A DNA stretch of 64,000 bases, taken from Christiangramia fulva. Its GTDB lineage: Bacteria; Bacteroidota; Bacteroidia; Flavobacteriales; Flavobacteriaceae. Below the pieces are notes generated by a model. The model saw only the letters and a program-made list of their open reading frames with translations, was not told where the DNA came from and did no database searches. Positions 34,953 to 44,716 of this stretch are shown piece by piece. The DNA lies in assembly GCF_003024155.1 (NCBI RefSeq), contig NZ_CP028136.1:1364001-1428000 (forward strand), in the 5' to 3' direction. Position 1 is the stretch's first letter, and every line of letters begins with the position of its first letter. The position numbers and the translations under genes were made by a program.

Positions 34953-37352
34953 ATGAGATCCCGACTCTTTGTATTCTTTTCCCTTCTTTTTTCTATTTGT
35001 GAAGCCCAGGAAATAAAAGTGCTTGAAAAAGATACCAAACAGCCGCTTTCTAATGTGGCAATTTTTAATAAAAACAAGTCTGAATTTGCGGTTACCGATA
35101 GCCTTGGGGTTGCCGATTTATCAAAATTCACTGCTTACGAAGTTCTTACCTTCAGCTCGGTAAGCCATCTGGATCTCTTTCTCACCAAAAAGGAAATTTT
35201 ACAAAATAACGGCGTTGTACTTATACCCCTTGATGAAAATGAGCTGGACCAGGTGGTGATTTCGGTGGCGCGTTTTAAACTTCAAAGGGACGAAATTCCT
35301 CAAAAAATAGTAAGTATTTCACCTTCCGAAGTTCAACTGGCGGCTCCCCAGACTTCAGCTGATCTTCTTGAAAGTACCGGCCAGGTGTATGTGCAGAAGA
35401 GTCAGCTTGGTGGAGGGAGCCCCATGATTCGCGGCTTCGCAACGAATCGTTTACTGATCACCGTCGATGGCGTTCGTATGAATACGGCTATTTTTCGTAG
35501 CGGAAATCTTCAAAATGTGATTTCCATAGATCCGCTTTTTATTGATAAGGCCGAAATTATTCTCGGTCCCGGTTCGGTAGTTTACGGTAGTGACGCGATT
35601 GGTGGTGTGATGAATTTCTATACCCTGGAGCCGAATTTTAGCATTGACGAGAACACTTCTTTTTCGGGAAATATTTATTCGCGTTTCGCCACCGTTAATA
35701 ATGAAAATACGGTACATACGCATTTGAATATAGGCAGGGAGAAATGGGCATTTATGTCGGCCGTTACCTATTCCGATTTCGGCGACCTGAAAATGGGAAG
35801 CCACGGCCCCGATGATTACCTGCGTCCCGACTACGCTACTCGTGAAAATGGAGAGGATGTGATGGTTGAAAATGAAGATTCGGAAGTGCAGAAACCCACA
35901 GGTTACAATCAGCTTAATCTGCTTCAAAAAATAAATTATAAACCATCGGGAGACTGGAATTTTGACCTTGGACTAATCTATTCTGAAACCTCTGATATTC
36001 CTCGTTATGACCGACTTTATCGAAAAAGAGACGGCGTTTTTCGGTCAGCTGAATGGTATTATGGTCCGCAGAAATGGCTTTTGGGAGACATCAATATTGG
36101 TCATTCCGGTAATTCTGCATTATATGATAAGGCGAAATTCACGGCTGCCTACCAGTTTTTCGCGGAAAGCCGGCACGACCGGGCTTTTGGTGACCCAATT
36201 CTTTTTTCCACGGAAGAGAAGGTCAATGCCTGGTCGGCAACTCTCGACTATGAAAAGGATTTTTCAGATTCCAAATTGTTTTACGGATTCGAATATGTAA
36301 TAAATACTATCAATTCTGAAGGAAATTTCCGAAATATCGAAACTGAAGAAACCGGAGCTACAGCTAGCAGATATCCCGATGGTTCCAGTTGGCAATCGAT
36401 GGCTATTTATGTGGGCCATCAGTGGCGTCTTCAGAATGATCTTTCGCTGCAGTCAGGATTGAGGTACAATCAGGTGCTCGTAAATGCCAGTTTTGAGGAT
36501 CAATTCTATGATTTTCCTTTTGAAAATGCCGATATCAATACCGGTGCCTTAACCGGAAGTCTCGGAATTAACTGGAAGCAAAGCGATTTTTTAAGATTAC
36601 GGGCAGCTGCTTCCACAGCTTTTCGTGCGCCAAATATCGATGATATCGGGAAGATCTTCGATTCGGAACCGGGATCGGTGGTGGTGCCAAATCCCGACCT
36701 GAAACCGGAATATGCTTATAATGGTGAAATTGGGGCCGACCTAAATTTTAACGAAAAGATAAAATTGACGCTTAGCGGCTATTATACGTATCTCGATAAT
36801 GCGATGGTTCGAAGGGATTTTTCCCTCGACGGAAAAACATTCATCGATTACCAGGGAGAACCAAGCCGGATTCAGGCGATACAGAATGTATCTCATGCCT
36901 ATGTCTATGGTATTGAAGCCGGCCTGGAAGCTAATGTCACCGAAAATCTTCAGCTGAATTCCCAGTTTTCATACACCTATGGAAGGGAGGAAGAAGGTGG
37001 CGAATATGTGCCTTTAAGGCATGCCGCGCCCTTATTTGGGAATGCGCATTTGATCTGGCAAAAACGCAAATTCAAATTCGATATTTTTACCGAATACAAC
37101 GGTCAATTTGACTTTGAAGACCTGGCACCGGGTGAACAGGATAAGCCTTATTTGTACGCTTTGGATGAAAATGGAAACCCTTATTCCCCTTCCTGGTACA
37201 CGCTGAATTTAACCGGACAATACCGTATGAATTCCAACTGGCTGGCGACTGTTTCCGTAGAAAATATTACCGACCAGAGATATCGCACTTATTCTTCAGG
37301 TATTGCTGCCGCCGGGCGTAATCTCATTATCGCCCTTTCATATTCATTTTAG
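34953..37352 (+). CDS. TonB-dependent receptor
   Basis: 799 residues from ATG at 34953 (a TTG at 34950 is also in frame). Signal peptide (about 1-17, CEAQ), carboxypeptidase-like regulatory domain (about 20-95, short), plug domain with TSADLLESTGQVYVQKSQLG and PMIRGFATNRLLITVDGVRM, then a 22-strand barrel ending SGIAAAGRNLIIALSYSF. It imports a siderophore, vitamin or similar ligand using TonB. The layout is of the BtuB/FecA-like class rather than SusC (there is no SusD partner). Its only neighbour in the transcript is recO. Confidence 0.92.
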   Translation: MRSRLFVFFSLLFSICEAQEIKVLEKDTKQPLSNVAIFNKNKSEFAVTDSLGVADLSKFTAYEVLTFSSVSHLDLFLTKKEILQNNGVVLIPLDENELDQVVISVARFKLQRDEIPQKIVSISPSEVQLAAPQTSADLLESTGQVYVQKSQLGGGSPMIRGFATNRLLITVDGVRMNTAIFRSGNLQNVISIDPLFIDKAEIILGPGSVVYGSDAIGGVMNFYTLEPNFSIDENTSFSGNIYSRFATVNNENTVHTHLNIGREKWAFMSAVTYSDFGDLKMGSHGPDDYLRPDYATRENGEDVMVENEDSEVQKPTGYNQLNLLQKINYKPSGDWNFDLGLIYSETSDIPRYDRLYRKRDGVFRSAEWYYGPQKWLLGDINIGHSGNSALYDKAKFTAAYQFFAESRHDRAFGDPILFSTEEKVNAWSATLDYEKDFSDSKLFYGFEYVINTINSEGNFRNIETEETGATASRYPDGSSWQSMAIYVGHQWRLQNDLSLQSGLRYNQVLVNASFEDQFYDFPFENADINTGALTGSLGINWKQSDFLRLRAAASTAFRAPNIDDIGKIFDSEPGSVVVPNPDLKPEYAYNGEIGADLNFNEKIKLTLSGYYTYLDNAMVRRDFSLDGKTFIDYQGEPSRIQAIQNVSHAYVYGIEAGLEANVTENLQLNSQFSYTYGREEEGGEYVPLRHAAPLFGNAHLIWQKRKFKFDIFTEYNGQFDFEDLAPGEQDKPYLYALDENGNPYSPSWYTLNLTGQYRMNSNWLATVSVENITDQRYRTYSSGIAAAGRNLIIALSYSF

Positions 37353-37481
37353 GAAATTCCTGTAAGAATGTTAAGATTCAGTTAATTATAAAACGAAAAT
37401 AGACGGTCTATATTCGCATTTTACAGTTTAAACCTCTGCTCTTTTGTTAAAAATCATTATTTTCGCACATCATTTTGAAAA

Positions 37482-40400
37482 ATGGAGAGAATGAGCAAAA
37501 AGTTTCCTGAATATAAAGGACTTGACTTGCCAAAAGTGGCGGAGGAAATCTTAAACTATTGGGAAGAGAATGATATTTTCAAAAAAAGTGTGACTACCCG
37601 CGAAGGAAAGGAACCTTTCATCTTTTTTGAAGGTCCGCCTTCTGCTAATGGCTTACCGGGAATTCATCACGTAATGGCGCGTGCCATCAAAGATATTTTC
37701 TGTAGATATAAGACTCAAAAAGGTTTTCAGGTAAAACGTAAGGCTGGCTGGGATACGCATGGTTTGCCTGTAGAGTTGGGTGTAGAGAAAGAACTCGGCA
37801 TCACCAAGGAAGATATCGGTAAAAAGATCAGTGTAGAGGAGTATAACGAAGCCTGTAAAAATGCGGTGATGCGTTATACCGATGTGTGGAACGATCTTAC
37901 CCGCAAAATGGGTTATTGGGTAGATATGGATGATCCCTATATCACCTACAAATCAAAATATATGGAAACGGTCTGGTGGCTACTTTCCGAGATTTACAAA
38001 AAAGACCTGATCTATAAAGGTTATACCATTCAACCATATTCGCCAAAGGCAGGGACAGGTTTGAGTTCTCATGAGCTGAATCAGCCTGGAACTTACCAGG
38101 ATGTAACCGATACCACAGTTACTGCGATGTTTAAGGTAACTGATGCTTCTGCCTCTCCCATTGGGCGAGATTTAGAGGGGGCTTTTTTCATCGCCTGGAC
38201 GACGACGCCATGGACGCTGCCTTCCAACACCGCGCTTACGGTAGGGCCGAAGATTGAATACGTTACTGTAAAAACTTACAATCAGTATACTTTTGAGCCT
38301 ATCACCATTGTGGTGGCAAAAGAGCTGGCTGCGAAGCAATTTGATAAAAAATTCAGAAAAGCTGAATCTTTAGAAGATCTTCAGTCTTATTCTGAAGGAG
38401 ATAACCTGCCTGCCGGCAAGGCAGGAAAGATTCCATATTTAATATCTGAAGAAAGCTTTTTAGGAAAAGATCTTGTAGGGATCAAATATGAGCAGTTGTT
38501 GCCATATGCGCAGCCATTTGAGCATCCTGAAAATGCCTTTAGAGTGATCTCTGGTGATTTCGTAACCACTGAAGATGGGACCGGAATAGTGCATACTTCG
38601 CCGACCTTTGGTGCCGACGATGCCATGGCTGCTAAGAATGCGACTCCCGAAGTTCCGCCTTTACTGGTAAAAGACGAGAACGGAAATCTTGTTCCTCTCG
38701 TTGATCTTCAGGGAAGGTTCAGGCCGGAAATGGGCGAACACGCCGGGAAATATGTCAAAAATGAATATTATGACGATGGCGAAGCTCCGGAAAAGTCGGT
38801 AGATGTTGAGCTGGCGATCAAGCTGAAGGAAGAAAACCGCGCTTTTAAAGTTGAAAAATACGTTCACAGCTATCCTAATTGCTGGAGAACCGATAAACCT
38901 ATTCTATATTATCCGCTGGATTCATGGTTCATAAAGGTGACCGACTTCAAGGACAGGATGTATGAATTGAATAAAGGCATTAACTGGAAACCTAAATCGA
39001 CCGGGGAAGGTAGATTTGGAAACTGGCTTGCCAACGCCAACGACTGGAACCTTAGCCGAAGCCGTTACTGGGGAATTCCCTTGCCTATATGGAGAACTGA
39101 AGACGGGAAGGAAGCGAAAGTAATCGGTTCTATCGCTGAGTTGAAAGAAGAAATGAAAAAGTCGGTGGAAGCCGGCTTTATGGACAAAGATATTTTTGCC
39201 GATTTCGATCCTTCCGATATGAGCGATGAGAACTACGACAAGGTAGATCTTCATAAAAATGTGGTGGATGAGATCACCCTGGTTTCCGACTCGGGAAAAC
39301 CAATGAAGCGCGAGGCTGATCTGATCGACGTTTGGTTCGATTCAGGCTCCATGCCTTATTCGCAGTGGCATTATCCGTTTGAAAACAAGGAAAAAGTAGA
39401 AAAGAAATGGCGCAAAGCCGATTTCATTGCCGAAGGTGTTGATCAAACCCGAGGCTGGTTCTACACGCTGCATGCGATCGCTACCATGATCTTTGATGAT
39501 GTGGCCTATAAAAATGTGGTTTCTAACGGGCTCGTACTTGACAAGAACGGGCAAAAGATGTCCAAGCGTCTTGGCAATGCCGTAGATCCTTTTGAAACAC
39601 TTGCTGTATATGGGGCAGATGCGACCCGCTGGTACATGATCTCCAACGCCAATCCCTGGGACAATCTGAAATTTGATATAGAGGGAATTGGCGAAGTGCA
39701 GCGCAAATTCTTCGGAACACTTTATAATACCTATTCATTCTTTACACTGTACGCTAATATTGATGAATTCACTTATTCCGAAGAAGATATTCCGCTTGCC
39801 GAAAGACCGGAGATCGATCGCTGGATCCTTTCAGAATTGCATACGCTTATTGAAAAAGTAGATAAGTTCTATGCCGATTATGAGCCTACAAAGGCGACAC
39901 GGGCGATTTCAGAATTTGTTCAGGAAAATCTTTCCAACTGGTATGTGCGCTTAAGCCGAAGAAGGTTCTGGAAGGGCGATTATGAAAAAGACAAGATTTC
40001 GGCCTATCAAACGCTTTACAGCTGTTTGGAAACGGTAGCCAAACTTGGAGCGCCGGTTGCACCCTTCTTTATGGATCGCCTGTTCAAAGATTTGAATGCG
40101 GCAACAGGAAAAGATACCTCAGATTCGGTTCACACTGCTGATTTTCCAATTTATAAACCGGAATTTGTTGATAAATCCCTGGAGCATAAAATGGAAAAAG
40201 CCCAAACCATTTCTTCTTTAGTCCTGTCGCTCAGGAAGAAAGAGATGATCAAGGTGCGTCAACCACTCCAAAAGGTAATGATCCCGGTACTTGATGAAGA
40301 ACAGAAGGAAGAGATCAGAGCGGTGGAAGATCTTATTAAATCAGAGGTGAATGTAAAGGAACTGGAACTTATCGATGATGCTTCAGGAATTCTTGTAAAG

Positions 40401-40916
40401 CAAATTAAACCTAACTTCAGAGTTTTAGGCCCGAGGTTTGGGAAAGATATGAAACTGATTGTCAGTAAGATAAATCAGTTTAATGCTGAAGATATCGCTA
40501 CTATTGAGAAGGAAGGTAGTATTAAAGTTGAAATTAACGGAAATTTGGTTAATTTGTCTTCCGAAGAAGTGGAGATAACTTCTCAGGATATTGAAGGCTG
40601 GCTCGTTGCCAGCAGTGGCAATTTAACTGTTGCCCTTGACGTTAGTATCACTCCAGAACTTAAGAAGGAAGGCGTAGCCAGAGAGCTTGTAAACAGGATA
40701 CAAAATCTTCGTAAGGATTCTGGTTTTGAAGTTACCGATACCATAGATGTGACCCTACAAAAAGACGGTATTGTCGAGGATGCCGTGAACGAGAATATAA
40801 CCTATATTAAGAACGAAACATTAACTGCGAAGCTCGAATTTGCAGAGGTGGTAGATGAAGGTGCCGAAATTGAATTTGACGATGTTACCACGAGATTGTT
40901 TATTAAAAAACATTAA
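37482..40916 (+). CDS. ileS: Isoleucyl-tRNA synthetase
   Basis: 1144 residues, the long eukaryote-like IleRS type common in Bacteroidota. The HIGH-region is PPSANGLPGIHHVMARAIKD (about residues 51-70), KMSKR is at about 691 (NGQKMSKRLGNAVDPFE), and the CP1 editing domain and C-terminal anticodon region are complete. Residues 309-315 are LPAGKAG, encoded by a 21-bp GC-rich palindrome at 38405-38425 inserted in frame within the editing-domain region. ATG at 37491 is an equally possible start. The DksA-like gene follows three bases later. Confidence 0.97.
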   Translation: MERMSKKFPEYKGLDLPKVAEEILNYWEENDIFKKSVTTREGKEPFIFFEGPPSANGLPGIHHVMARAIKDIFCRYKTQKGFQVKRKAGWDTHGLPVELGVEKELGITKEDIGKKISVEEYNEACKNAVMRYTDVWNDLTRKMGYWVDMDDPYITYKSKYMETVWWLLSEIYKKDLIYKGYTIQPYSPKAGTGLSSHELNQPGTYQDVTDTTVTAMFKVTDASASPIGRDLEGAFFIAWTTTPWTLPSNTALTVGPKIEYVTVKTYNQYTFEPITIVVAKELAAKQFDKKFRKAESLEDLQSYSEGDNLPAGKAGKIPYLISEESFLGKDLVGIKYEQLLPYAQPFEHPENAFRVISGDFVTTEDGTGIVHTSPTFGADDAMAAKNATPEVPPLLVKDENGNLVPLVDLQGRFRPEMGEHAGKYVKNEYYDDGEAPEKSVDVELAIKLKEENRAFKVEKYVHSYPNCWRTDKPILYYPLDSWFIKVTDFKDRMYELNKGINWKPKSTGEGRFGNWLANANDWNLSRSRYWGIPLPIWRTEDGKEAKVIGSIAELKEEMKKSVEAGFMDKDIFADFDPSDMSDENYDKVDLHKNVVDEITLVSDSGKPMKREADLIDVWFDSGSMPYSQWHYPFENKEKVEKKWRKADFIAEGVDQTRGWFYTLHAIATMIFDDVAYKNVVSNGLVLDKNGQKMSKRLGNAVDPFETLAVYGADATRWYMISNANPWDNLKFDIEGIGEVQRKFFGTLYNTYSFFTLYANIDEFTYSEEDIPLAERPEIDRWILSELHTLIEKVDKFYADYEPTKATRAISEFVQENLSNWYVRLSRRRFWKGDYEKDKISAYQTLYSCLETVAKLGAPVAPFFMDRLFKDLNAATGKDTSDSVHTADFPIYKPEFVDKSLEHKMEKAQTISSLVLSLRKKEMIKVRQPLQKVMIPVLDEEQKEEIRAVEDLIKSEVNVKELELIDDASGILVKQIKPNFRVLGPRFGKDMKLIVSKINQFNAEDIATIEKEGSIKVEINGNLVNLSSEEVEITSQDIEGWLVASSGNLTVALDVSITPELKKEGVARELVNRIQNLRKDSGFEVTDTIDVTLQKDGIVEDAVNENITYIKNETLTAKLEFAEVVDEGAEIEFDDVTTRLFIKKH
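38405..38425. repeat. In-frame palindromic insertion within ileS
   Basis: CCTGCCTGCCGGCAAGGCAG followed by G; left half CCTGCC-GCC and right half GGC-GGCAGG pair with a one-base offset. It adds the peptide LPAGKAG in a charged loop. The sequence type recurs as intergenic and intragenic palindromes in other Bacteroidota as far as I recall. Confidence 0.65.
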
Positions 40917-40919
40917 GCC

Positions 40920-41303
40920 ATGTCAACAGAAGTAAAAGAACGTTACAGTGATGCCGAACTGGCCGAGTTTAAAGCCCTTATCAAACAGAAAATTGAAAAG
41001 GCACAGGAGCAACTTGAGATCTATCAAAATGCCTACAAGAATGATGGTAATAATGGTACCGACGATACTTCTCCAACATTCAAGGCTTTCGAGGAGGGTA
41101 GTGAGACCATGAGCAAGGAAGCGAATTCACAACTGGCGATTCGTCAGGAGAAATTTATTCGTGATCTTAAAAACGCTTTGATGCGTATTGAAAACAAGAC
41201 CTATGGTGTTTGCCGTGTTACTGGCAAGCTTATTGCAAAAGAAAGGCTGAAGCTGGTTCCTCATGCCACTTTGAGCATCGAGGCCAAAAATATGCAGCGT
41301 TAG
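40920..41303 (+). CDS. DksA/TraR-family RNA polymerase-binding protein
   Basis: 127 residues. A long helical hairpin (about 10-90, with acidic turn NNGTDDTSPTF) is followed by the family's C-terminal segment TYGVCRVTGKLIAKERLKLV. Only one Cys (C98) and one His (H115) remain of the four-Cys zinc site. DksA-like proteins enter the RNA polymerase secondary channel and modulate stringent control. It is cotranscribed with ileS and ends at a strong terminator. Confidence 0.88.
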   Translation: MSTEVKERYSDAELAEFKALIKQKIEKAQEQLEIYQNAYKNDGNNGTDDTSPTFKAFEEGSETMSKEANSQLAIRQEKFIRDLKNALMRIENKTYGVCRVTGKLIAKERLKLVPHATLSIEAKNMQR

Positions 41304-41325
41304 AAATAAATTTCAATTATAATAA

Positions 41326-41358
41326 ACGCCCTTACCAGCCCGGTAAGGGCGTTTTGTT
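41326..41358 (+). terminator. Terminator of ileS and the DksA-like gene
   Basis: ACGCCCTTACC (41326-41336) pairs with GGTAAGGGCGT (41342-41352), followed by TTTT and a T-rich run. It ends just before the next ATG at 41365. Confidence 0.9.
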
Positions 41359-41364
41359 TAATTC

Positions 41365-41982
41365 ATGAAAAAATTCTTCTTCATCTTTTTACTGTTTCTG
41401 GGAAATGCCGCCATAGCCCAGCGAAATACGCAGGAAAAACTTGATGCTTCAAATATTAGTAGCATTCGTATTGAAAGTGATGAGGTTTTCCTGGTTTCGG
41501 TAAAAACGGCACCGGTTTCTGAAATTTCTATCAGGACTCATTCAGAAGGGGAATATTTTGATAATATTCTTCTGAATTCGAAAGTAATTAATGGCGAGCT
41601 TGTTCTTAGCAGTGAATATCCTGAAATATTATCCGGTGGTTACGACAAACTGAGCGCGCATAAGGTATTTTCTCTCGAGATAGAAATGGAAATTCCTGAA
41701 AATATGGAACTGAATGTTACTTCGAATATAGCTTCCCTGGTTGCCGAAGGAAATTTTAAGGCTGTTTATGCCAATTTGAAACAGGGCTACTGCCATTTGC
41801 TGGATTTTTCAGGAGCAGCCGCTGTCAACACTTATGACGGCGATATTTTAGTAAAAACTAATACGGGAACCATAGAAGCCAGTTCGCGGCACGGTAAGGT
41901 GGAAACCCCAGATTTCCTTGCGGGGAGAAATCTTCTTAAACTTACCAGTATAGACGGAAATATTAAGGTGCTTATGAACTAA
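41365..41982 (+). CDS. Secreted beta-rich protein (DUF4097-like)
   Basis: 205 residues with signal peptide (about 1-19, AIAQ). The mature protein is composed of short beta strands of the kind found in DUF4097/adhesin-like beta-helices (VTSNIASLVAEGNFKAVYA, KTNTGTIEASSRHGKVETP). Function unknown. The start lies seven bases past the end of the ileS terminator, so its promoter must overlap that hairpin region. Confidence 0.72.
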   Translation: MKKFFFIFLLFLGNAAIAQRNTQEKLDASNISSIRIESDEVFLVSVKTAPVSEISIRTHSEGEYFDNILLNSKVINGELVLSSEYPEILSGGYDKLSAHKVFSLEIEMEIPENMELNVTSNIASLVAEGNFKAVYANLKQGYCHLLDFSGAAAVNTYDGDILVKTNTGTIEASSRHGKVETPDFLAGRNLLKLTSIDGNIKVLMN

Positions 41983-42055
41983 GTGTGCTTCGCTTCCAAA
42001 AATTTATAATTTTTCCAGGTATATAGACAGATTATTGGTCTCTGAACTAAATGGA

Positions 42056-42095
42056 AAAACGACGGCCAATCAGGTATAATCGGCCGTGGTTTTTA
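42056..42095. terminator. Bidirectional terminator between convergent genes
   Basis: ACGGCC (42062-42067) and GGCCGT (42082-42087) pair across a 14-base loop, with A-run on the left and T-run on the right, so it can stop transcription from both sides. Confidence 0.75.
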
Positions 42096-42100
42096 GAAAT

Positions 42101-43420
42101 TTATAAAGCTCTTTTTAGCTCGTGTTCATTTTTTCCCTGCCTGAAAATCATAATATTTTCGGCGGTATTGAATTCCAGCTTTAGTCCCAATCTCTCAAAT
42201 TTGAATTTGTTGGTTTCATAAGCTTCAAGCGGAAAAGATGGCTGACCCTCTGCCTGCCCCATAAGTTGGCCATCCTTCTCAAAAATTTCCAGAATTAGAG
42301 GAAATCCTTCTGCACTGTATTTACCTTCAAATTGTTTGAGTTGTGCGGTGGTAAGTTCAAGGCTTTCAAAAGAAGGCAAATCATACTCCTCTCCAAAATA
42401 GATACTTGCCACTCCTTCAAGAATTTGAGCAGGAGCCATATCGCGGGCATTTGAACAAAATGCTATGGAGGTTTTTTCTTCTGGAAGAAATACCACGACA
42501 CTGTTAAAACCGTCTATTCCGCCGGTATGACCGTAAAAAGTCCTTCCTAATAGTGGTATTTTAAGAATTCCCATTCCAACATCTTCCTGCGTCTTTATCA
42601 TTTTGGACAGGCTTTCGGGTTTCACGATTTCTCCATTGAAAAGAGCCGTGTAAAACTTATTGAGATCGGAAGGGGTTGAAATAATTCCGCCTGCCCCCAG
42701 TACTATACTCATATCGGTTTCTTCTACAGGGGTCCAATCTCCAGATTGCTGATAAGCCAACGCCTCTCCTTTGGCAGGATCAAGTTCGCTTCCGAAATAG
42801 GTATTCTCAAGGTGCAGCGGTTTAAGGATCTTTTTAATAAGCACCTCCGCAAATTCTGTTTTTTCGATATCTTCTACGATAAAAGACAGGAGCACATAAT
42901 TTGTATTTGAATATTGTGTTTTTTCTCCCGGTTCAAAAACGATCGGGTTTTGTGTAAACCTTTTCAAAAGCTGCTCCCTGCTTTGTTTTTGACCTTTCCA
43001 CTGCTCAAAATCTTCTGAATTGGTGAAATTGTACAACCCGCTTTGATGTCTCAACAAATCTTCGATTTTGATTTTATCAGAATTTGGGATTTGAGGATAG
43101 AATAGAGATAACTTCGTGTCCAACTGTAACTTTCCTTCCTCGATAAGCTGCATAACCAGAGCGGCCGTAAAAGTTTTTGAAATAGAACCTATACGGTATT
43201 TTGTTTCGACATTAGCCTTTTTCCTGTTTTTATAATCTGCATAACCAATGCTGTTGTGGTAGGTTTCTTTTCCGTTTTTAAAGATGGATACACTACCCAT
43301 CCCCTTGTTGTTTTGATCAATGATAGAAAATAGGCTATCTATTTTCTTTCGATTAATGTCCTGAGCAAATAGAGATATGCTTAGGAACAACATGATACCT
43401 GAATTGATGATTGTTTTCAT
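42101..43420 (-). CDS. Serine beta-lactamase-like hydrolase (class C/PBP4* family)
   Basis: 439 residues with a signal peptide (about 1-20). Active-site S-x-x-K is S79-I-S-K82 (RIGSISKTFTAALVMQ), followed by the Y-x-N motif in KTQYSNTNYVLLSF and HTGG in YGHTGGIDGFNS. The C-terminal 90 residues form a separate small beta domain. The family includes esterases, D-aminopeptidases and carboxypeptidases; true beta-lactamase activity is unlikely to be the main role. Confidence 0.9.
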   Translation of the reverse strand: MKTIINSGIMLFLSISLFAQDINRKKIDSLFSIIDQNNKGMGSVSIFKNGKETYHNSIGYADYKNRKKANVETKYRIGSISKTFTAALVMQLIEEGKLQLDTKLSLFYPQIPNSDKIKIEDLLRHQSGLYNFTNSEDFEQWKGQKQSREQLLKRFTQNPIVFEPGEKTQYSNTNYVLLSFIVEDIEKTEFAEVLIKKILKPLHLENTYFGSELDPAKGEALAYQQSGDWTPVEETDMSIVLGAGGIISTPSDLNKFYTALFNGEIVKPESLSKMIKTQEDVGMGILKIPLLGRTFYGHTGGIDGFNSVVVFLPEEKTSIAFCSNARDMAPAQILEGVASIYFGEEYDLPSFESLELTTAQLKQFEGKYSAEGFPLILEIFEKDGQLMGQAEGQPSFPLEAYETNKFKFERLGLKLEFNTAENIMIFRQGKNEHELKRAL

Positions 43421-43634
43421 TTTTACGATTTTGATTGATAATTATCTTTATGACGATCATTTTGAAGAGATGGTTACGGGCAAAGTGCCTCATAAGCAGA
43501 AAAAGTGGCAAAATATTTTCTGAAGAATAAATAGAAAATGGGATATTGGTAATCCCGAATTGGCTGAATTAAGAAAAATGAGGGCTGGAGAGAAGACGCC
43601 TTTATTAACCTGTCTAAAAACTAAATAATATTAG

Positions 43635-43642
43635 TATTTTTG
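43635..43642 (+). promoter_or_regulatory. Putative -7 box of the lspA promoter
   Basis: TATTTTTG matches TAnnTTTG, 25 bases before the lspA ATG. Confidence 0.55.
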
Positions 43643-43667
43643 AGCCGTTTTCAACAAAACTCAATCA

Positions 43668-44285
43668 ATGTCTCTGAAAAAAGCAGGAATCATCATCGTT
43701 CTGGTATTACTTATTGACCAGATCGTTAAATTATATATTAAAACCCACTTCGCTTTAGGAGAAGAAATTGAAGTTTTCGACTGGTTCAGGATCTTGTTCG
43801 TTGAAAATGAAGGTATGGCCTGGGGTACAAAGATACCCGGGGAACACGGGAAACTTATTCTTACGCTTTTCAGGCTTTTCGCTATTCTGGGAATTGGCTG
43901 GTGGCTATGGGATTCGGTTAAAAAAGGAGGTTCCAGGATTTTAATTATTTCCATCGCTCTTATTTTTGCCGGCGCCTTCGGAAATATTATAGATTCTGTT
44001 TTCTACGGAGTACTTTTTTCTGACAGTTATGGCCATGTTGCGACCTTCTTGCCTGAGGGCGGCGGTTACAGTTCAATTTTCCACGGAAAGGTGGTTGATA
44101 TGCTTTATTTTCCTTTATGGAAAGGCTACCTGCCCACGTGGATTCCCTTATGGGGTGGCAATTATTTTACGTTTTTCGAGCCTGTTTTTAATATTGCAGA
44201 TTCGGCTATCAGCGTAGGAGTCGCTATCCTGCTTATCTTTAATAAGAAAGCATTTCCAAAGCATCAGGAAAAAGAAATAGAATAA
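43668..44285 (+). CDS. lspA: Lipoprotein signal peptidase
   Basis: 205 residues with four membrane helices. Family segments: LLIDQIVKLYIKTHF (first helix), FVENEGMAWG, the catalytic-Asp segment GAFGNIIDSVFYG and the second in PVFNIADSAISVGV. LspA removes the signal peptide of prolipoproteins such as those at 21506 and 59555. It has its own promoter. Confidence 0.95.
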   Translation: MSLKKAGIIIVLVLLIDQIVKLYIKTHFALGEEIEVFDWFRILFVENEGMAWGTKIPGEHGKLILTLFRLFAILGIGWWLWDSVKKGGSRILIISIALIFAGAFGNIIDSVFYGVLFSDSYGHVATFLPEGGGYSSIFHGKVVDMLYFPLWKGYLPTWIPLWGGNYFTFFEPVFNIADSAISVGVAILLIFNKKAFPKHQEKEIE

Positions 44286-44288
44286 TAA

Positions 44289-44705
44289 TTAAGCAGCTGG
44301 GCGATCAAAGATCTTCTCAAATTTTTTCAGCTCGATAGGTTTGATCAGGTAATCGGTCACAAGGTTGAAAGACTTTGCCCTTTCCAGATCGCGCGGATCT
44401 ATTGACGAACTCACAACATACAGGGTAATCTTCTTATTCAGATTATTCTTCACTTTGATGAACTCATTTAAAAATTCCCAGCCATCCATCACCGGCATGT
44501 TTAAATCAAGGAATATAATATCGGGAAGCTTGTTTTCGTCGGTGGCATTTTCCATTATATTGGTAAAATAGTCCAAAGCCTCTTTGCCGTTTTTATAAAT
44601 AAGAAGATTTTCTGAGAGTTTTTTAATCTCAATGATTTTCTTAACCAGATTTACGTATATCTTGTCGTCATCAATGATACACGCCAGTTCTACTTTTTGC
44701 CCCAT
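44289..44705 (-). CDS. Stand-alone response regulator receiver
   Basis: 138 residues, one receiver domain with no output domain. Acidic pocket D12-D14, phosphoacceptor D67 (IIFLDLNMPVMDGWEF), then conserved Ser/Thr (VVSSS) and Lys (LIKPIELKKF). It resembles Rcp1/CheY-like shuttles in Bacteroidota. It lies 11 bases after the PAS kinase, its likely partner. Confidence 0.92.
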   Translation of the reverse strand: MGQKVELACIIDDDKIYVNLVKKIIEIKKLSENLLIYKNGKEALDYFTNIMENATDENKLPDIIFLDLNMPVMDGWEFLNEFIKVKNNLNKKITLYVVSSSIDPRDLERAKSFNLVTDYLIKPIELKKFEKIFDRPAA

Positions 44706-44716
44706 TTCAAATAGAT

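Noticed and set aside
37390..37410. Short palindrome ATAGACGGTCTAT before ileS
   Set aside because: Too short and not repeated elsewhere in the window; could be chance, and no regulator is suggested.
42101..43420. Antibiotic-resistance beta-lactamase
   Set aside because: S-x-x-K and Y-x-N fit a broad serine-hydrolase family and the extra C-terminal domain is typical of esterase or peptidase members.
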